A DNA stretch of 64,000 bases, taken from Leadbetterella sp964563435. GTDB lineage: Bacteria; Bacteroidota; Bacteroidia; Cytophagales; Spirosomataceae. The stretch is taken from NCBI GenBank assembly GCA_964563435.1, contig CAZLXI010000002.1:62001-126000 (forward strand), written 5' to 3'. Under the pieces are notes generated by a model. That model was not told the origin of the DNA. It did no database searches and worked only from the letters and a program-made list of their open reading frames with translations. Position numbers and translations under genes: made by a program. Position 1 is the first letter of the stretch; every line of letters begins with the position of its first letter. Positions 1 through 9,196 of the stretch are shown here, piece after piece.

Positions 1-1
1 T

Positions 2-820
2 GTAGTGGCAGCCTTTTTCGTAGAGCCCGAAAGCTTAAAATGGGTTATAGCGCCCACCATCGGGAATGTGGGGGCGGCCTCGCTTTTATTGTTTTTTGCT
101 TTTCTGGGACTGGAAGTGCCTTTGAGCAATGGCGGCGAAATGAAAAATCCCGGACGGACCGTTCCCTTGGGCACTATACTGGGCTTGTCAGCCGTCCTGG
201 TTTTATACATTAGCATCCAGTTGGTCACACAAGGTGTTTTGGGTGAAAACTTTGCCATGTATAAAGATGCACCTTTAGCCGCCGTGGCCGGTATTGCTTT
301 GGGAAAACCCGGTACGGTTTTCATTATTTCAATTACGGCAATTTCCATGCTCGGGGCTTTAGGCGGACAGATATTGTCTAACCCGAGAACACTGTTTGCC
401 GGCGCCAGAGACGGACTGATGCCAAAGTCTTTCGCAAAAGTACACCCCCGTTTTTTTACACCCTACGTGGCGATTGCTTTTTACACCGCCGTGGGCTTTG
501 TACTAGCCGTATTAGGCGGCTTTCAGCAGCTGGCTGTTATTTCCAGTGCTGCAGTATTGACCTTATATCTTGGTGTAGTGCTGGCCACGGTAAGGCTCCG
601 GCGAAAAGCCCCGGCAACTGAAAAAACCTTTCGCGTGCCGGGCGGGCTCGTCGTTCCGCTTTTGGCCGCTTCCGGAATCGTATGGCTGCTTTCGAGTTTA
701 ACCCAAACCGAATTTGGAGGTCTCGGTATTTTCATAGCGGTATTCTCTGTTATTTATATCATTATGAAATCAGTGAAAAGAAAAGTACCGCAAACGAACG
801 AATCAAAAACACCGGAATAA
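2..820 (+). CDS. APC-family amino acid permease, C-terminal part (5' end outside window)
   Basis: This is the last 272 or so residues of an inner-membrane amino-acid/polyamine/organocation (APC) permease; the frame is open to the window edge, so the true start lies upstream. It shows at least six hydrophobic segments. The stretch FFAFLGLEVPLSNGGEMKNP matches the conserved region around the sixth helix of APC carriers, followed by the typical loop with GRTVP and a later ARDGLMP motif. The tail is short and basic. A full APC carrier has about 440-500 residues, so roughly 40% is missing. The YfcC-type carrier gene follows after 27 bases on the same strand, suggesting a shared transcript for amino-acid transport. 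The substrate cannot be read from the sequence. The family call is secure. Confidence 0.88.
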   Translation, partial: VVAAFFVEPESLKWVIAPTIGNVGAASLLLFFAFLGLEVPLSNGGEMKNPGRTVPLGTILGLSAVLVLYISIQLVTQGVLGENFAMYKDAPLAAVAGIALGKPGTVFIISITAISMLGALGGQILSNPRTLFAGARDGLMPKSFAKVHPRFFTPYVAIAFYTAVGFVLAVLGGFQQLAVISSAAVLTLYLGVVLATVRLRRKAPATEKTFRVPGGLVVPLLAASGIVWLLSSLTQTEFGGLGIFIAVFSVIYIIMKSVKRKVPQTNESKTPE

Positions 821-847
821 AACCATTCGTGGCAATAAAACAATACA

Positions 848-2353
848 ATGGCAACAACCCCAAAATCATTTCCCGGCCCTATCCCCATTCTAATGGGGGT
901 GATTATTCTGGCGGCAATAGCTACCTGGCTTTTACCTGCCGGGCAGTATCATAAGCTTTCGGTCAATGGTAAGAGCTTTATGTTGGCATCGGCTGCAGAA
1001 GAAGTTTCACTTCCGCTAACCCAAAAAACATTGGACAGCCTGGGGGTTGCAATTGACGTGCAGAAATTCACTGGCGTCGAAATACGTAAACCCGTGTCCG
1101 TTCCCGGTACATTTACACCCCTGGAAAGAAACGGACAGGGATTCCTTTCTGTATTGCAGGCACCCGTCAAAGGGATCATAGACAGCGTGGACATTATTTT
1201 ATTCGTCCTGATTATCGGCGGATTTATGGCCGTGTTCAACAAGACCGGAGCCATGATGAAAGGGATTGCCTGGCTGGCACATTCCATGAAAGGCAGAGAA
1301 CATGGGTTAGTCGCCATTCTCACCGGAGTATTTTCATTTTTCGGAGCTACTTTTGGCATGGCCGAAGAAGCACTTGTTTTCTACCCGATACTGGTGCCGC
1401 TTTTTCTGGCTGCCGGATACGATCTGTTGGTGCCGCTGGCCGTTATTTTCGGCGGAACGATGACGGGTACGATTGCTTCATTTTCCAATCCGTTTTCCGC
1501 CATTATTGCCTCCAATGCTGCAGGCATCAACTGGATGGATGGCCTGACGGGTCGCTTGCTGGTTTGGGCACTGATCACCACGGTGCTGGTCGTATATATT
1601 TTAAAATATGCCGCCAAAATAAAGAAAGATCCGGCGGCTTCCCTGGTGTATAAAATTGACGGAGTGGTAAAGCCTTTGTATGAAATCAACATCGGTAGTG
1701 AAACCGGCGCGCAACCTGCATTAGCCTGGAAAACAAAACTTTTGCTGCTTATCTATATCCTGACCTTTCTTGTCATGATCGCGGGTGTGGTATTTTTTGA
1801 CTGGTGGACCACCGAAATGGCAGCCCTGTTTTTAGGTTCCTCCATTTTAATAGCAGTAATAACCCGACTAAACGAAACAACGTTTATCAGCGAATTTATC
1901 AAAGGTGCCGGAGAACTGCTTTCGGTGGCGTTTATAATCGGCGTGGCAAGGGGCGTTACTGTAGTTCTTAACGAAGGGCAGATTAGTGATTCAATTTTGT
2001 TTCACGCCACCGGGGTCCTGCATGGGATAGAACCGGCCGTTTTTATCCTGCTGCTGCTATTGTTTTATATTCTGTTTTCAATTTTCATCCAGTCGTCTTC
2101 AGGCATGGCGGTGTTGACCATGCCCATTATCGGGGCACTGGCTATTCTGGTCAACGTGCCTGGCAGGGAGATTGTCAACTCCTACCTGTATGGCCTGGGC
2201 CTGATGTCGCTTATCGCGCCTACAGGGCTGATATTGCCCTCGCTGGCAATGGTCAATATCAGTATGAAGACATGGTTTAAATTCATTACACCGGTGCTTT
2301 TTATGTTTACCATTATTTGCATGTCGGCACTTTTAATCGGTATTTACAGGTAA
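848..2353 (+). CDS. yfcC: YfcC-family integral membrane carrier
   Basis: A 501-residue inner-membrane protein of the YfcC/DcuC-like group (ion-transporter superfamily). It has about twelve hydrophobic segments. The N-terminus reads straight into a first helix ending in WLLPAGQY, a hallmark of YfcC proteins. The motifs FGATFGMAEEALVFYPI and GGTMTGTIASFSNPF, with their Gly/Ser/Asn-rich re-entrant character, and the second-half copy IQSSSGMAVLTMPI are typical of the family. YfcC members are predicted to move basic amino acids or dicarboxylates, but no specificity can be assigned here. The gene starts 27 bases after the permease and probably shares its transcript. The symbol reflects the family rather than proven orthology. 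Confidence 0.85.
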   Translation: MATTPKSFPGPIPILMGVIILAAIATWLLPAGQYHKLSVNGKSFMLASAAEEVSLPLTQKTLDSLGVAIDVQKFTGVEIRKPVSVPGTFTPLERNGQGFLSVLQAPVKGIIDSVDIILFVLIIGGFMAVFNKTGAMMKGIAWLAHSMKGREHGLVAILTGVFSFFGATFGMAEEALVFYPILVPLFLAAGYDLLVPLAVIFGGTMTGTIASFSNPFSAIIASNAAGINWMDGLTGRLLVWALITTVLVVYILKYAAKIKKDPAASLVYKIDGVVKPLYEINIGSETGAQPALAWKTKLLLLIYILTFLVMIAGVVFFDWWTTEMAALFLGSSILIAVITRLNETTFISEFIKGAGELLSVAFIIGVARGVTVVLNEGQISDSILFHATGVLHGIEPAVFILLLLLFYILFSIFIQSSSGMAVLTMPIIGALAILVNVPGREIVNSYLYGLGLMSLIAPTGLILPSLAMVNISMKTWFKFITPVLFMFTIICMSALLIGIYR

Positions 2354-2432
2354 AGAGGCGAATAAGTGTAATTTTGAACAAATACACTAAGTAAAATGTC
2401 AAATAGACTAAATTCGCTCAGGACAGTTTACG

Positions 2433-2440
2433 TAATTTTG
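2433..2440 (+). promoter_or_regulatory. Candidate Bacteroidetes -7 box (TAATTTTG) ahead of the kinase array
   Basis: TAATTTTG fits the Bacteroidetes TAnnTTTG consensus and lies 94 bases before the start of the first kinase gene. No clear TTTG -33 element is seen at the normal distance, so this is a one-box match only. Confidence 0.35.
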
Positions 2441-2533
2441 TTTATGCACCTGAAATCTTTATACCCGTAATCATGAAATCCCAACGGGGTAGAGATCAAT
2501 TCTCAGGCACTCAAAATACCTAACCCGTCAACC

Positions 2534-5500
2534 ATGAAACATGCCGGATATGTCTTCGTACGAGTTCTTACTCTTATTTATGTAGCATTCAGTATTTTTT
2601 CCTGCAGGCTAAAATCGGATGCCCCGTCGTTATCCGAAGGGCAGACTGTCTTTGAAGCGCCGGTTACCCGCCCTTTCACTTTGCCGGAAGCAAAACCCAT
2701 AAACTGGAAGATCCATCCGGCCGACAGCGTTCCTGTAGGACAGCCGGTGAAATTTGATTTACGAAAACTATCTTCCAAACCGTTTTCCCTGAACGCATTT
2801 AAGGCGATGAAGAAACCGGCCGATACTAGGAGATTGGACTGGGATAAGATTGAAAAAATTCCCCTAAGGATGGACACTGTCACCGGCCAGGCACTCAAAG
2901 TCCGGAAATTCCTGCTCCCTAAACCATTGGTGTCCGCGGCTTCTGGCCCGGGCCTTATAGGAAAAGGAACTTCCGGTCTGCTGAGATTGGGACAGGCGGA
3001 GGGTTTACCCGGAAATAGTGTCTTTGCCATGACCACCGATCCCGACGGCAGCGTGTGGATAAGCACAGAAAAGGGCCTGAGTAAATACACCGGAGAAGAA
3101 TTTGTAACCTATAATTTTTTTCTCAAAGAGGAGAGCGGCTCGGTGGAGACCCTTTCTGATCTCCTGATAGACGCTAAAGGGCGTTTGCTGGTCTCTGCTA
3201 ACCGCTCCGGTATTTACCGCATCGATATTACATTAGGTATCGTAGAGTATTTTGAGCTGGGCTTTGGCCCCTACCGGATGTCGCTTGATAACAAAGGGAG
3301 ACTTTGGGGCGGTAAAGACAGCAGGAAGGGACTGTTTTTTATAGACCTGGAGAAAAAACAGGTGTTCAGGGTGCCGCTCCAACCGGCCGATGAAGCGATG
3401 AATGAAGTTTATGGTGCCTGGTGCGATCCCGAAGGTAACGTATGGATAGGGCTGAACAGGGGGGTTGGTGTGATAGATTCATCACTGACTTCGCTTCGGC
3501 TGATGGGGGAAACAGAGGGCCTTCCGGTGCGGATAGCGTACGGTTTTTCAGCGGATACCGCCGGGAATGTATGGATTACGGCTTTCTCAAAAGGGGCGTA
3601 TGCGGTATCGCTCAGGAATAAGACCATCACGGGCCTGGGGCCTGATCAGGGCTTTAACGGGGTGACAAACGATGTATTCACCGATGCGAAGAACAGGCTC
3701 TGGCTGATGTCAAACGATACCGTCAGTATCTATGATTTTAGGGCTTCGCGAATGAAAAAAATAGTAACGAATGTCACTCTTCGTACAGCCGGTTATCCTA
3801 CTTCCGGAATGAAAGGGGAGGACGGGCTCCTCTGGATGGGAAGTGAGGCAAACGGCGCCATTATCATTAACCCGAACGGGATGCTTGCGGAACATTTTTC
3901 AGAAGATAATGGCCTGGAAAGTAACGACGTCTGGGGAATACAGGAGGACTCGAAGGGAAGAATGTGGCTGGCCACATATAATGGTATCCAGATTTATGAC
4001 CCGTTTACGGAGAAAATTTCGCTGCTCAAATTCCCTGCTGAAATAAGCCGAAATGAAAACCGGCAGATCCGTCAAATACGAAAAGATGTATTTTTTCTTG
4101 GATCTTACGGTGGCTTCGGCATCATTGATCTGCAGGCCAATATTATGACGTTTTATAATACGCTGGACACCAAAGTCGGCCAGACCATTTTTTGCGGTAT
4201 AGGCACTGAAGACGGTAATATCTGGTTTTCGGGGGGTGACGGACTGATGGTATTTGACCCTGTAAAAAAATCATTTAAAAAACTGGATGCTAAAAACGGA
4301 CTGAGCTCTTCCCTGGCCTTTATTACCCAGCAGGATAGGCAGGGCCGAATCTGGGTGATCACCGAAAACGGGGCCAATATCATTGACCCGAAAGCGAATA
4401 CGGTTATTAACCTGTATGAAAAAGACGGCCTACTTAGTAACTACACCTCCACATTTTTTCAGACCGGAAGCGGGGATATTTATATCGGTTCAGATAAAGG
4501 CCTGAATGTTTTTGATAAGGATCTGAAGACCATCACCACCGTTTCAGAGAAAAACGGCCTGATTCCGCCCGCCATGTACGACATGACCGAAGTGAACGGC
4601 CGGATCAATATCGGCTCGGAAAACGGGATCATCGTGGTGGAGAAACCGCAGGAGAAGGGACGCTCCTGGAAGTTCTACACCTATTCCAAGTCATCGGGTT
4701 TCCCTTATAATGACTATAACCAGGCCACAGCCTTTCCTTCTTCCTCCGGGTCAGTCTGGTGGGGAGCGGCGCCGGTGATGACCGTGACACACCAGGATGC
4801 TGTGGCGGATACCCTCCCTCCCAAAGTGATGATCCGGGGCATGAATATCATGGATCAGAATCCTTCGTTCCGGAATCCGGCCTTGTTAGATAAGGAGCTT
4901 AGCAACGGAGATACCCTTTGGGCCGGTACCACCCCCTGGCTCAAAGGCAGGCTGCCGGCGGATTCGGGCTATCTGGTCCAAAATAAAATCCGCTGGGACA
5001 GTGTGCGAACCGGGTTTCAGATACCGGTAGGGCTGCGGCTTCCTTACCACCAGAACTCTTTCAATTTTTCCTTTGTCAACCCCGGCGTTCTGGCTAAAGA
5101 GCGGACCGTTTACCGTTACCTGCTGGAGGGAAAAGATACGGAATGGTCGGAGATCGGCCCTAAAACGGTTTCCCGGATCTACTATAACATCGAACCGGGA
5201 AAATACTCCTTTAAGGTGATCACCCGGGGCTTTAATGGTGTCTGGAGTGAGCCTGATGTGCTGAGCTTTACCATTTTACCCCCCTGGTGGCAAACCTGGT
5301 GGGCGTATACCCTTTTTGCCTTATTGGCCGGAGTGGCCGTTTACCTGATCGTGAAAGTCAGATCGCGATGGCTGGAAGAAGAAAACCGGCTGCTGGAGGA
5401 GAAGGTGGAAGACCGGACCGCGGCTTTAAATCAGAAGATGGAGGAACTGCGCTCTGCCCAAAACCAGCTCATCCAATCCGAAAAAATGGCTTCACTTGGT

Positions 5501-6238
5501 GAGCTCACCGCAGGCATTGCCCATGAGATCCAGAACCCACTCAACTTTGTGAATAATTTTTCAGAGGTGAGTAATGAGCTGATTGATGAGATTGAAGAAG
5601 AAAGTAGTAAGCCGGTAGAAGCAAGAGACCAGGCCGCCATTAGCGAGCTTCTTAGGGATGTTAAAGAGAACCTCGGCAAAATTATTCACCACGGCAAACG
5701 GGCCGATAGCATCGTTAAGGGCATGCTACAGCACAGCCGGAGCAGCAACGGCACCCGCGAACCGGTGAATTTAAACCTGCTGGTTGATGAATACCTGCGG
5801 CTGGCCTATCACGGCTTGCGGGCAAAAGACAAATCATTTAACGCTACTTTAAAAACCGATTACGATAAAAGCATCACAATGGTGAGTATTGTTGGACAGG
5901 ACATCGGAAGAGTGGTGCTGAACCTGATCACGAATGCTTTTTATGCGGTAACAGAGAAGCCATCACGCGAGGATTTTGAACCGGTGGTTTCCGTAAGCAC
6001 AAAAAAGATCAATGACCTCGTAGAGATCAGCGTGAGCGATAATGGCATCGGCATTCCCGCGCATATCAAAGACAAAATCTTCCAGCCCTTCTTTACCACC
6101 AAACCGACCGGGCAGGGCACAGGGCTGGGTTTGTCGCTGGCGTATGACATTGTAAAGGCGCATGGCGGAGAGTTGCAGGTGGAAACCCGGGAAGGCGAAG
6201 GAACAACATTTACGATCTGTATCCCAACAAACAACTGA
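2534..6238 (+). CDS. Propeller-sensor histidine kinase (Reg_prop, Y_Y_Y, TM, HisKA, HATPase_c)
   Basis: A 1234-residue membrane sensor kinase. It begins with a lipoprotein-like or Sec signal ending FSC at residue 24. Residues about 150-770 hold many two-component-regulator-propeller repeats (pattern GL-x-N-x-V then D-x-x-G-x-x-W-x-x-T-x-x-GL), forming a periplasmic propeller. A Y_Y_Y domain follows (about 855-912), then one membrane helix (about 925-945), a coiled coil, a HisKA domain with phospho-acceptor His997 in AHEIQNP, and an HATPase_c domain with N, G1 (DNGIGIP), F (QPFFTT) and G2 (GTGLGLS) boxes. Unlike many Bacteroidetes propeller kinases there is no receiver or AraC output domain, so it must signal through separate regulators such as those at 13636 and 14010. 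In this family such sensors usually detect glycans or envelope signals; that is family knowledge. Confidence 0.92.
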   Translation: MKHAGYVFVRVLTLIYVAFSIFSCRLKSDAPSLSEGQTVFEAPVTRPFTLPEAKPINWKIHPADSVPVGQPVKFDLRKLSSKPFSLNAFKAMKKPADTRRLDWDKIEKIPLRMDTVTGQALKVRKFLLPKPLVSAASGPGLIGKGTSGLLRLGQAEGLPGNSVFAMTTDPDGSVWISTEKGLSKYTGEEFVTYNFFLKEESGSVETLSDLLIDAKGRLLVSANRSGIYRIDITLGIVEYFELGFGPYRMSLDNKGRLWGGKDSRKGLFFIDLEKKQVFRVPLQPADEAMNEVYGAWCDPEGNVWIGLNRGVGVIDSSLTSLRLMGETEGLPVRIAYGFSADTAGNVWITAFSKGAYAVSLRNKTITGLGPDQGFNGVTNDVFTDAKNRLWLMSNDTVSIYDFRASRMKKIVTNVTLRTAGYPTSGMKGEDGLLWMGSEANGAIIINPNGMLAEHFSEDNGLESNDVWGIQEDSKGRMWLATYNGIQIYDPFTEKISLLKFPAEISRNENRQIRQIRKDVFFLGSYGGFGIIDLQANIMTFYNTLDTKVGQTIFCGIGTEDGNIWFSGGDGLMVFDPVKKSFKKLDAKNGLSSSLAFITQQDRQGRIWVITENGANIIDPKANTVINLYEKDGLLSNYTSTFFQTGSGDIYIGSDKGLNVFDKDLKTITTVSEKNGLIPPAMYDMTEVNGRINIGSENGIIVVEKPQEKGRSWKFYTYSKSSGFPYNDYNQATAFPSSSGSVWWGAAPVMTVTHQDAVADTLPPKVMIRGMNIMDQNPSFRNPALLDKELSNGDTLWAGTTPWLKGRLPADSGYLVQNKIRWDSVRTGFQIPVGLRLPYHQNSFNFSFVNPGVLAKERTVYRYLLEGKDTEWSEIGPKTVSRIYYNIEPGKYSFKVITRGFNGVWSEPDVLSFTILPPWWQTWWAYTLFALLAGVAVYLIVKVRSRWLEEENRLLEEKVEDRTAALNQKMEELRSAQNQLIQSEKMASLGELTAGIAHEIQNPLNFVNNFSEVSNELIDEIEEESSKPVEARDQAAISELLRDVKENLGKIIHHGKRADSIVKGMLQHSRSSNGTREPVNLNLLVDEYLRLAYHGLRAKDKSFNATLKTDYDKSITMVSIVGQDIGRVVLNLITNAFYAVTEKPSREDFEPVVSVSTKKINDLVEISVSDNGIGIPAHIKDKIFQPFFTTKPTGQGTGLGLSLAYDIVKAHGGELQVETREGEGTTFTICIPTNN

Positions 6239-6741
6239 TGACACTGACAAAACAAAAAGAAGCAGAGATACTTCAGGAATATCTCGCCTATTGGGAGTCC
6301 CCTCATGGAATTGCAGCTTTAATATATGGGGAGAAGATAAAAAATATGCAACGGCCTGGAACGGCATTAAGGGTGGTTTTGGCCGCCCTTTTAAATCAAA
6401 CAGTTCAGAAGATGCTTTTCTTCGTTTTTATGAGGCGGAGCAAAGAGGAGAAGAATTATATGTAGAAGAAAGCGGGCATGGAAGATTATGAGCCCACGGT
6501 GACCATCAGCACCCGAAAAGCGGGCGATAAGGTAGAGATCCGGGTAGGTGATAACGGTAACGGTATTCCGCCGCACATCAAAGATAAAATATTCCAGCCC
6601 TTTTTCACCACCAAACCTACGGGGCAGGGAACAGGATTAGGCTTATCTTTGGTGTATGATATTGTAAAGGCAAATGGCGGAGAGCTGAAGGCGGAGACAG
6701 ATGGAGGGGCAATATTTACTATTCAGCTGCCTGTTGCCTGA
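6238..6741 (+). pseudogene. Remnant of a SnoaL/repeat-module histidine kinase, internally deleted and frameshifted
   Basis: Three pieces of a kinase like the intact one at 9197 are recognisable. At 6238 a frame starts with KEAEILQEYLAYWES, matching the start of the 9197 protein (KEIKDAYLAFWEA). From about 6303 the matching frame shifts: CSFNIWGEDKK and EDAFLRFYEAEQRGEELYVEE match CAFNIYGDNES and EDFFLRAYEAGQSGQPLYIEE in its second module. Straight after, 6478-6741 encodes only the end of an HATPase_c domain (DNGNGIP, QPFFTTKP, GTGLGLS). The H-box, N-box and most of the protein are missing. The remnant starts on the stop codon of the preceding kinase. The 87-residue piece at 6478 could still be translated, but it lacks the ATP lid partners and phospho-acceptor. 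Decay of a duplicated kinase is the simplest reading. Confidence 0.75.
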
Positions 6742-6863
6742 ATCACTAATTAACAGATTATACAGATTTTCTTATGCAAAAGGGACTGAAATATAAAGAA
6801 ATAATTGGAAAAATCAGGAGCTTTTCCTCTGAAGTTCATCCATTTCCCGGCATCAGGGTAGCT

Positions 6864-9191
6864 ATGAAAAACAGAGTTCTGATTATCCTTTGTATGCTGC
6901 TTGCAGACTCACTTTATGCCCAGCATAAAGTAAAGTTTGTTGTCACCGAAGAAACGGCCATTAAACACGATAGCATTTACATAACAGGCACCTTTAATAA
7001 GTGGGATTCGGTTTCGAATATAAATTACCGGCTAAAACCTGAAGCAGGCGGACGGGCGTCAATAACCTTGCAGCTGCCCGGCGGTACACACCGGTACAAA
7101 TACACCCGGGGAAACTGGCAGCGTGTAGAAAAGGCATTTGACGGGTTTGAAAGAGATGACAGAATCATTTCAATTCACAGAGATACCGTTATTTATGATA
7201 AGGTTTTTTCCTGGAGAGATAAAATACTTCTGGATAAGCGGGTGGCTCTTTCCAAAGCCACAAGTGACTCCGCCCGGGGAGCTTTAATGTATTCACTGGC
7301 TGCTGTCTACAGCAATTTTGCGGACTGGTACAACAGGGATTCCGCTTTTCATTACATCAGTGAAACACTTTTGCTGCTGCAAAAAATAAAGGCATCTACG
7401 GGACTGACCCCCAGGCAGGAAAGAGAAAGTACAGGGTTACTTATTTATACCCAGGGAATGGCGGCTAACCTGCTTAATCAATTTGGAAATTACTCCAAAG
7501 AACTGGAGCTGAGGCTTGACAACCTTAAACTGGCAGAAAAATTAGACGAACCTGACCCCATCCTCGATGCCTATTATGGAATTGCTTCCACCTATGCCTC
7601 CGTGCAGGAGCATAAAAAGACAGTGGAATATGGCAGGAAAATGCATGCGTACCTGTTGAAACAGGAGAACCGCTCTTTATATAATTTTTATGAATATCTG
7701 TGTCAGCGAATTATTGCGTATTCGTATCTTAATCTTGGCCAACTGGATTCGGCGCTGATTTATTCTGATGCAATAGAACATACTATACCCTGGCGGTCAT
7801 CGGCCGATTTTACGAAATCAACGGCCAGTCAGATTCGTGGGGATGTGTATGCCCGGCAGGGAAACCATCCAATGGCTGCCAAAGCATATAAAGCCGCGCT
7901 TCAGGCGGCTCACTCCGGAAAGGCACATGAAGCAGGGATAAGGTCTTTTTATGGGCTCGCCCGCATTTTTTATGCCCAGGGGCAGATAGATTCTGCCCTG
8001 CATTATGGAAAGCAGGGATTGAAATTTATTACTCTTTTTCGGGCCGATTTGCAGGCTTCCAGGCTGAATACCAATTCATTGCTTGCGGAAATGAGTCCTT
8101 TTATTGCGGAGTTGTTTAAGACCAATGGCCAGCCCGATAGCGCCTATCATTACCTGGTACTTTCTACTTCATTGAAAGACAGTTTGTATAATCTTGACAA
8201 GATGAAACAATTTCAAAACCTTGAATTCAACGAATCTTTAAGGGCACAACAACATGAACAGGAGAAGCAACAATACAGGTCAACAATCAGAATGTATGCC
8301 CTCATTGCCGGACTGGGGCTGCTTTCCATCCTTGCCATTATTTTGTATAGAAATACCCGGCAAAAGCAAAAGGCAAAAGTCAAAATCGAGAAAGCGTATG
8401 AAGAACTTAAAGCCACCCAGTCCCAGCTTATCCAATCGGAGAAGATGGCTTCCCTTGGCGAACTTACCGCCGGCATAGCTCATGAAATCCAGAATCCGCT
8501 CAATTTCGTGAATAATTTCTCTGAAGTCAGCAATGAATTAATTGACGAAATGAATGCGGAATTGGAGAAAGGCGATTTGGAAGAAGCAAAAGCGATTGGC
8601 AGTGATATCAAACAAAACCTGGAGAAAATAAACCACCACGGCAAACGGGCTGATGCCATCGTGAAAGGCATGCTGCAACACAGCCGGAGCAACAGCGGCA
8701 CCCGCGAGCCAGTAAACCTGAACCTGCTGGTGGATGAATACTTGCGGCTGGCCTATCACGGCTTACGGGCAAAAGATAAGCGCTTTAACGCCACCTTAGA
8801 AACCGATTACGATGAAAACATCGGGAAGGTCAACATCATCGGGCAGGATATCGGCAGGGTAGCCCTTAACCTGATCACCAATGCCTTTTATGCGGTAGCA
8901 GAGAAAGAAAAACAGTCGGGTGAGGGATTTGAGCCCACCGTTTCCGTCAGTACAAAACAGGTAGACGACAGGGTAGAGGTGAGGGTGAGCGACAACGGCA
9001 ACGGTATCCCCGCTCACATCAAAGACAAGATCTTTCAGCCTTTCTTTACCACCAAGCCCACCGGGCAGGGCACCGGACTGGGACTGTCGTTAGCGTATGA
9101 CATCGTGAAGGCGCATGGCGGAGAATTGAAAGTAGAAACCCAAGCAGGAGAAGGCACAACCTTTGCCGTTTACTTACCTAACCACAGCTGA
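6864..9191 (+). CDS. Histidine kinase with periplasmic E-set/CBM48-like and TPR sensor
   Basis: I place the start at 6864, where MKNRVLIILCMLLADSLYAQ is a good Sec signal; the frame is open 30 codons further, but that extension has no signal character. The 775-residue protein has an early-set domain resembling the AMPK/CBM48 glycogen-binding fold (YITGTFNKWD, then GGTHRYKYTRGNW; residues about 20-115). Helical TPR-like repeats follow at about 140-450, then a membrane helix near 475-494, a short coiled coil, HisKA with His540 in AHEIQNP, and HATPase_c with DNGNGIP and GTGLGLS. The kinase core is nearly the same protein as in the neighbouring kinases although the DNA differs at many synonymous sites. 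No receiver domain is present. A carbohydrate ligand for the E-set domain is possible but unproven. Confidence 0.88.
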   Translation: MKNRVLIILCMLLADSLYAQHKVKFVVTEETAIKHDSIYITGTFNKWDSVSNINYRLKPEAGGRASITLQLPGGTHRYKYTRGNWQRVEKAFDGFERDDRIISIHRDTVIYDKVFSWRDKILLDKRVALSKATSDSARGALMYSLAAVYSNFADWYNRDSAFHYISETLLLLQKIKASTGLTPRQERESTGLLIYTQGMAANLLNQFGNYSKELELRLDNLKLAEKLDEPDPILDAYYGIASTYASVQEHKKTVEYGRKMHAYLLKQENRSLYNFYEYLCQRIIAYSYLNLGQLDSALIYSDAIEHTIPWRSSADFTKSTASQIRGDVYARQGNHPMAAKAYKAALQAAHSGKAHEAGIRSFYGLARIFYAQGQIDSALHYGKQGLKFITLFRADLQASRLNTNSLLAEMSPFIAELFKTNGQPDSAYHYLVLSTSLKDSLYNLDKMKQFQNLEFNESLRAQQHEQEKQQYRSTIRMYALIAGLGLLSILAIILYRNTRQKQKAKVKIEKAYEELKATQSQLIQSEKMASLGELTAGIAHEIQNPLNFVNNFSEVSNELIDEMNAELEKGDLEEAKAIGSDIKQNLEKINHHGKRADAIVKGMLQHSRSNSGTREPVNLNLLVDEYLRLAYHGLRAKDKRFNATLETDYDENIGKVNIIGQDIGRVALNLITNAFYAVAEKEKQSGEGFEPTVSVSTKQVDDRVEVRVSDNGNGIPAHIKDKIFQPFFTTKPTGQGTGLGLSLAYDIVKAHGGELKVETQAGEGTTFAVYLPNHS

Positions 9192-9196
9192 GGCAG

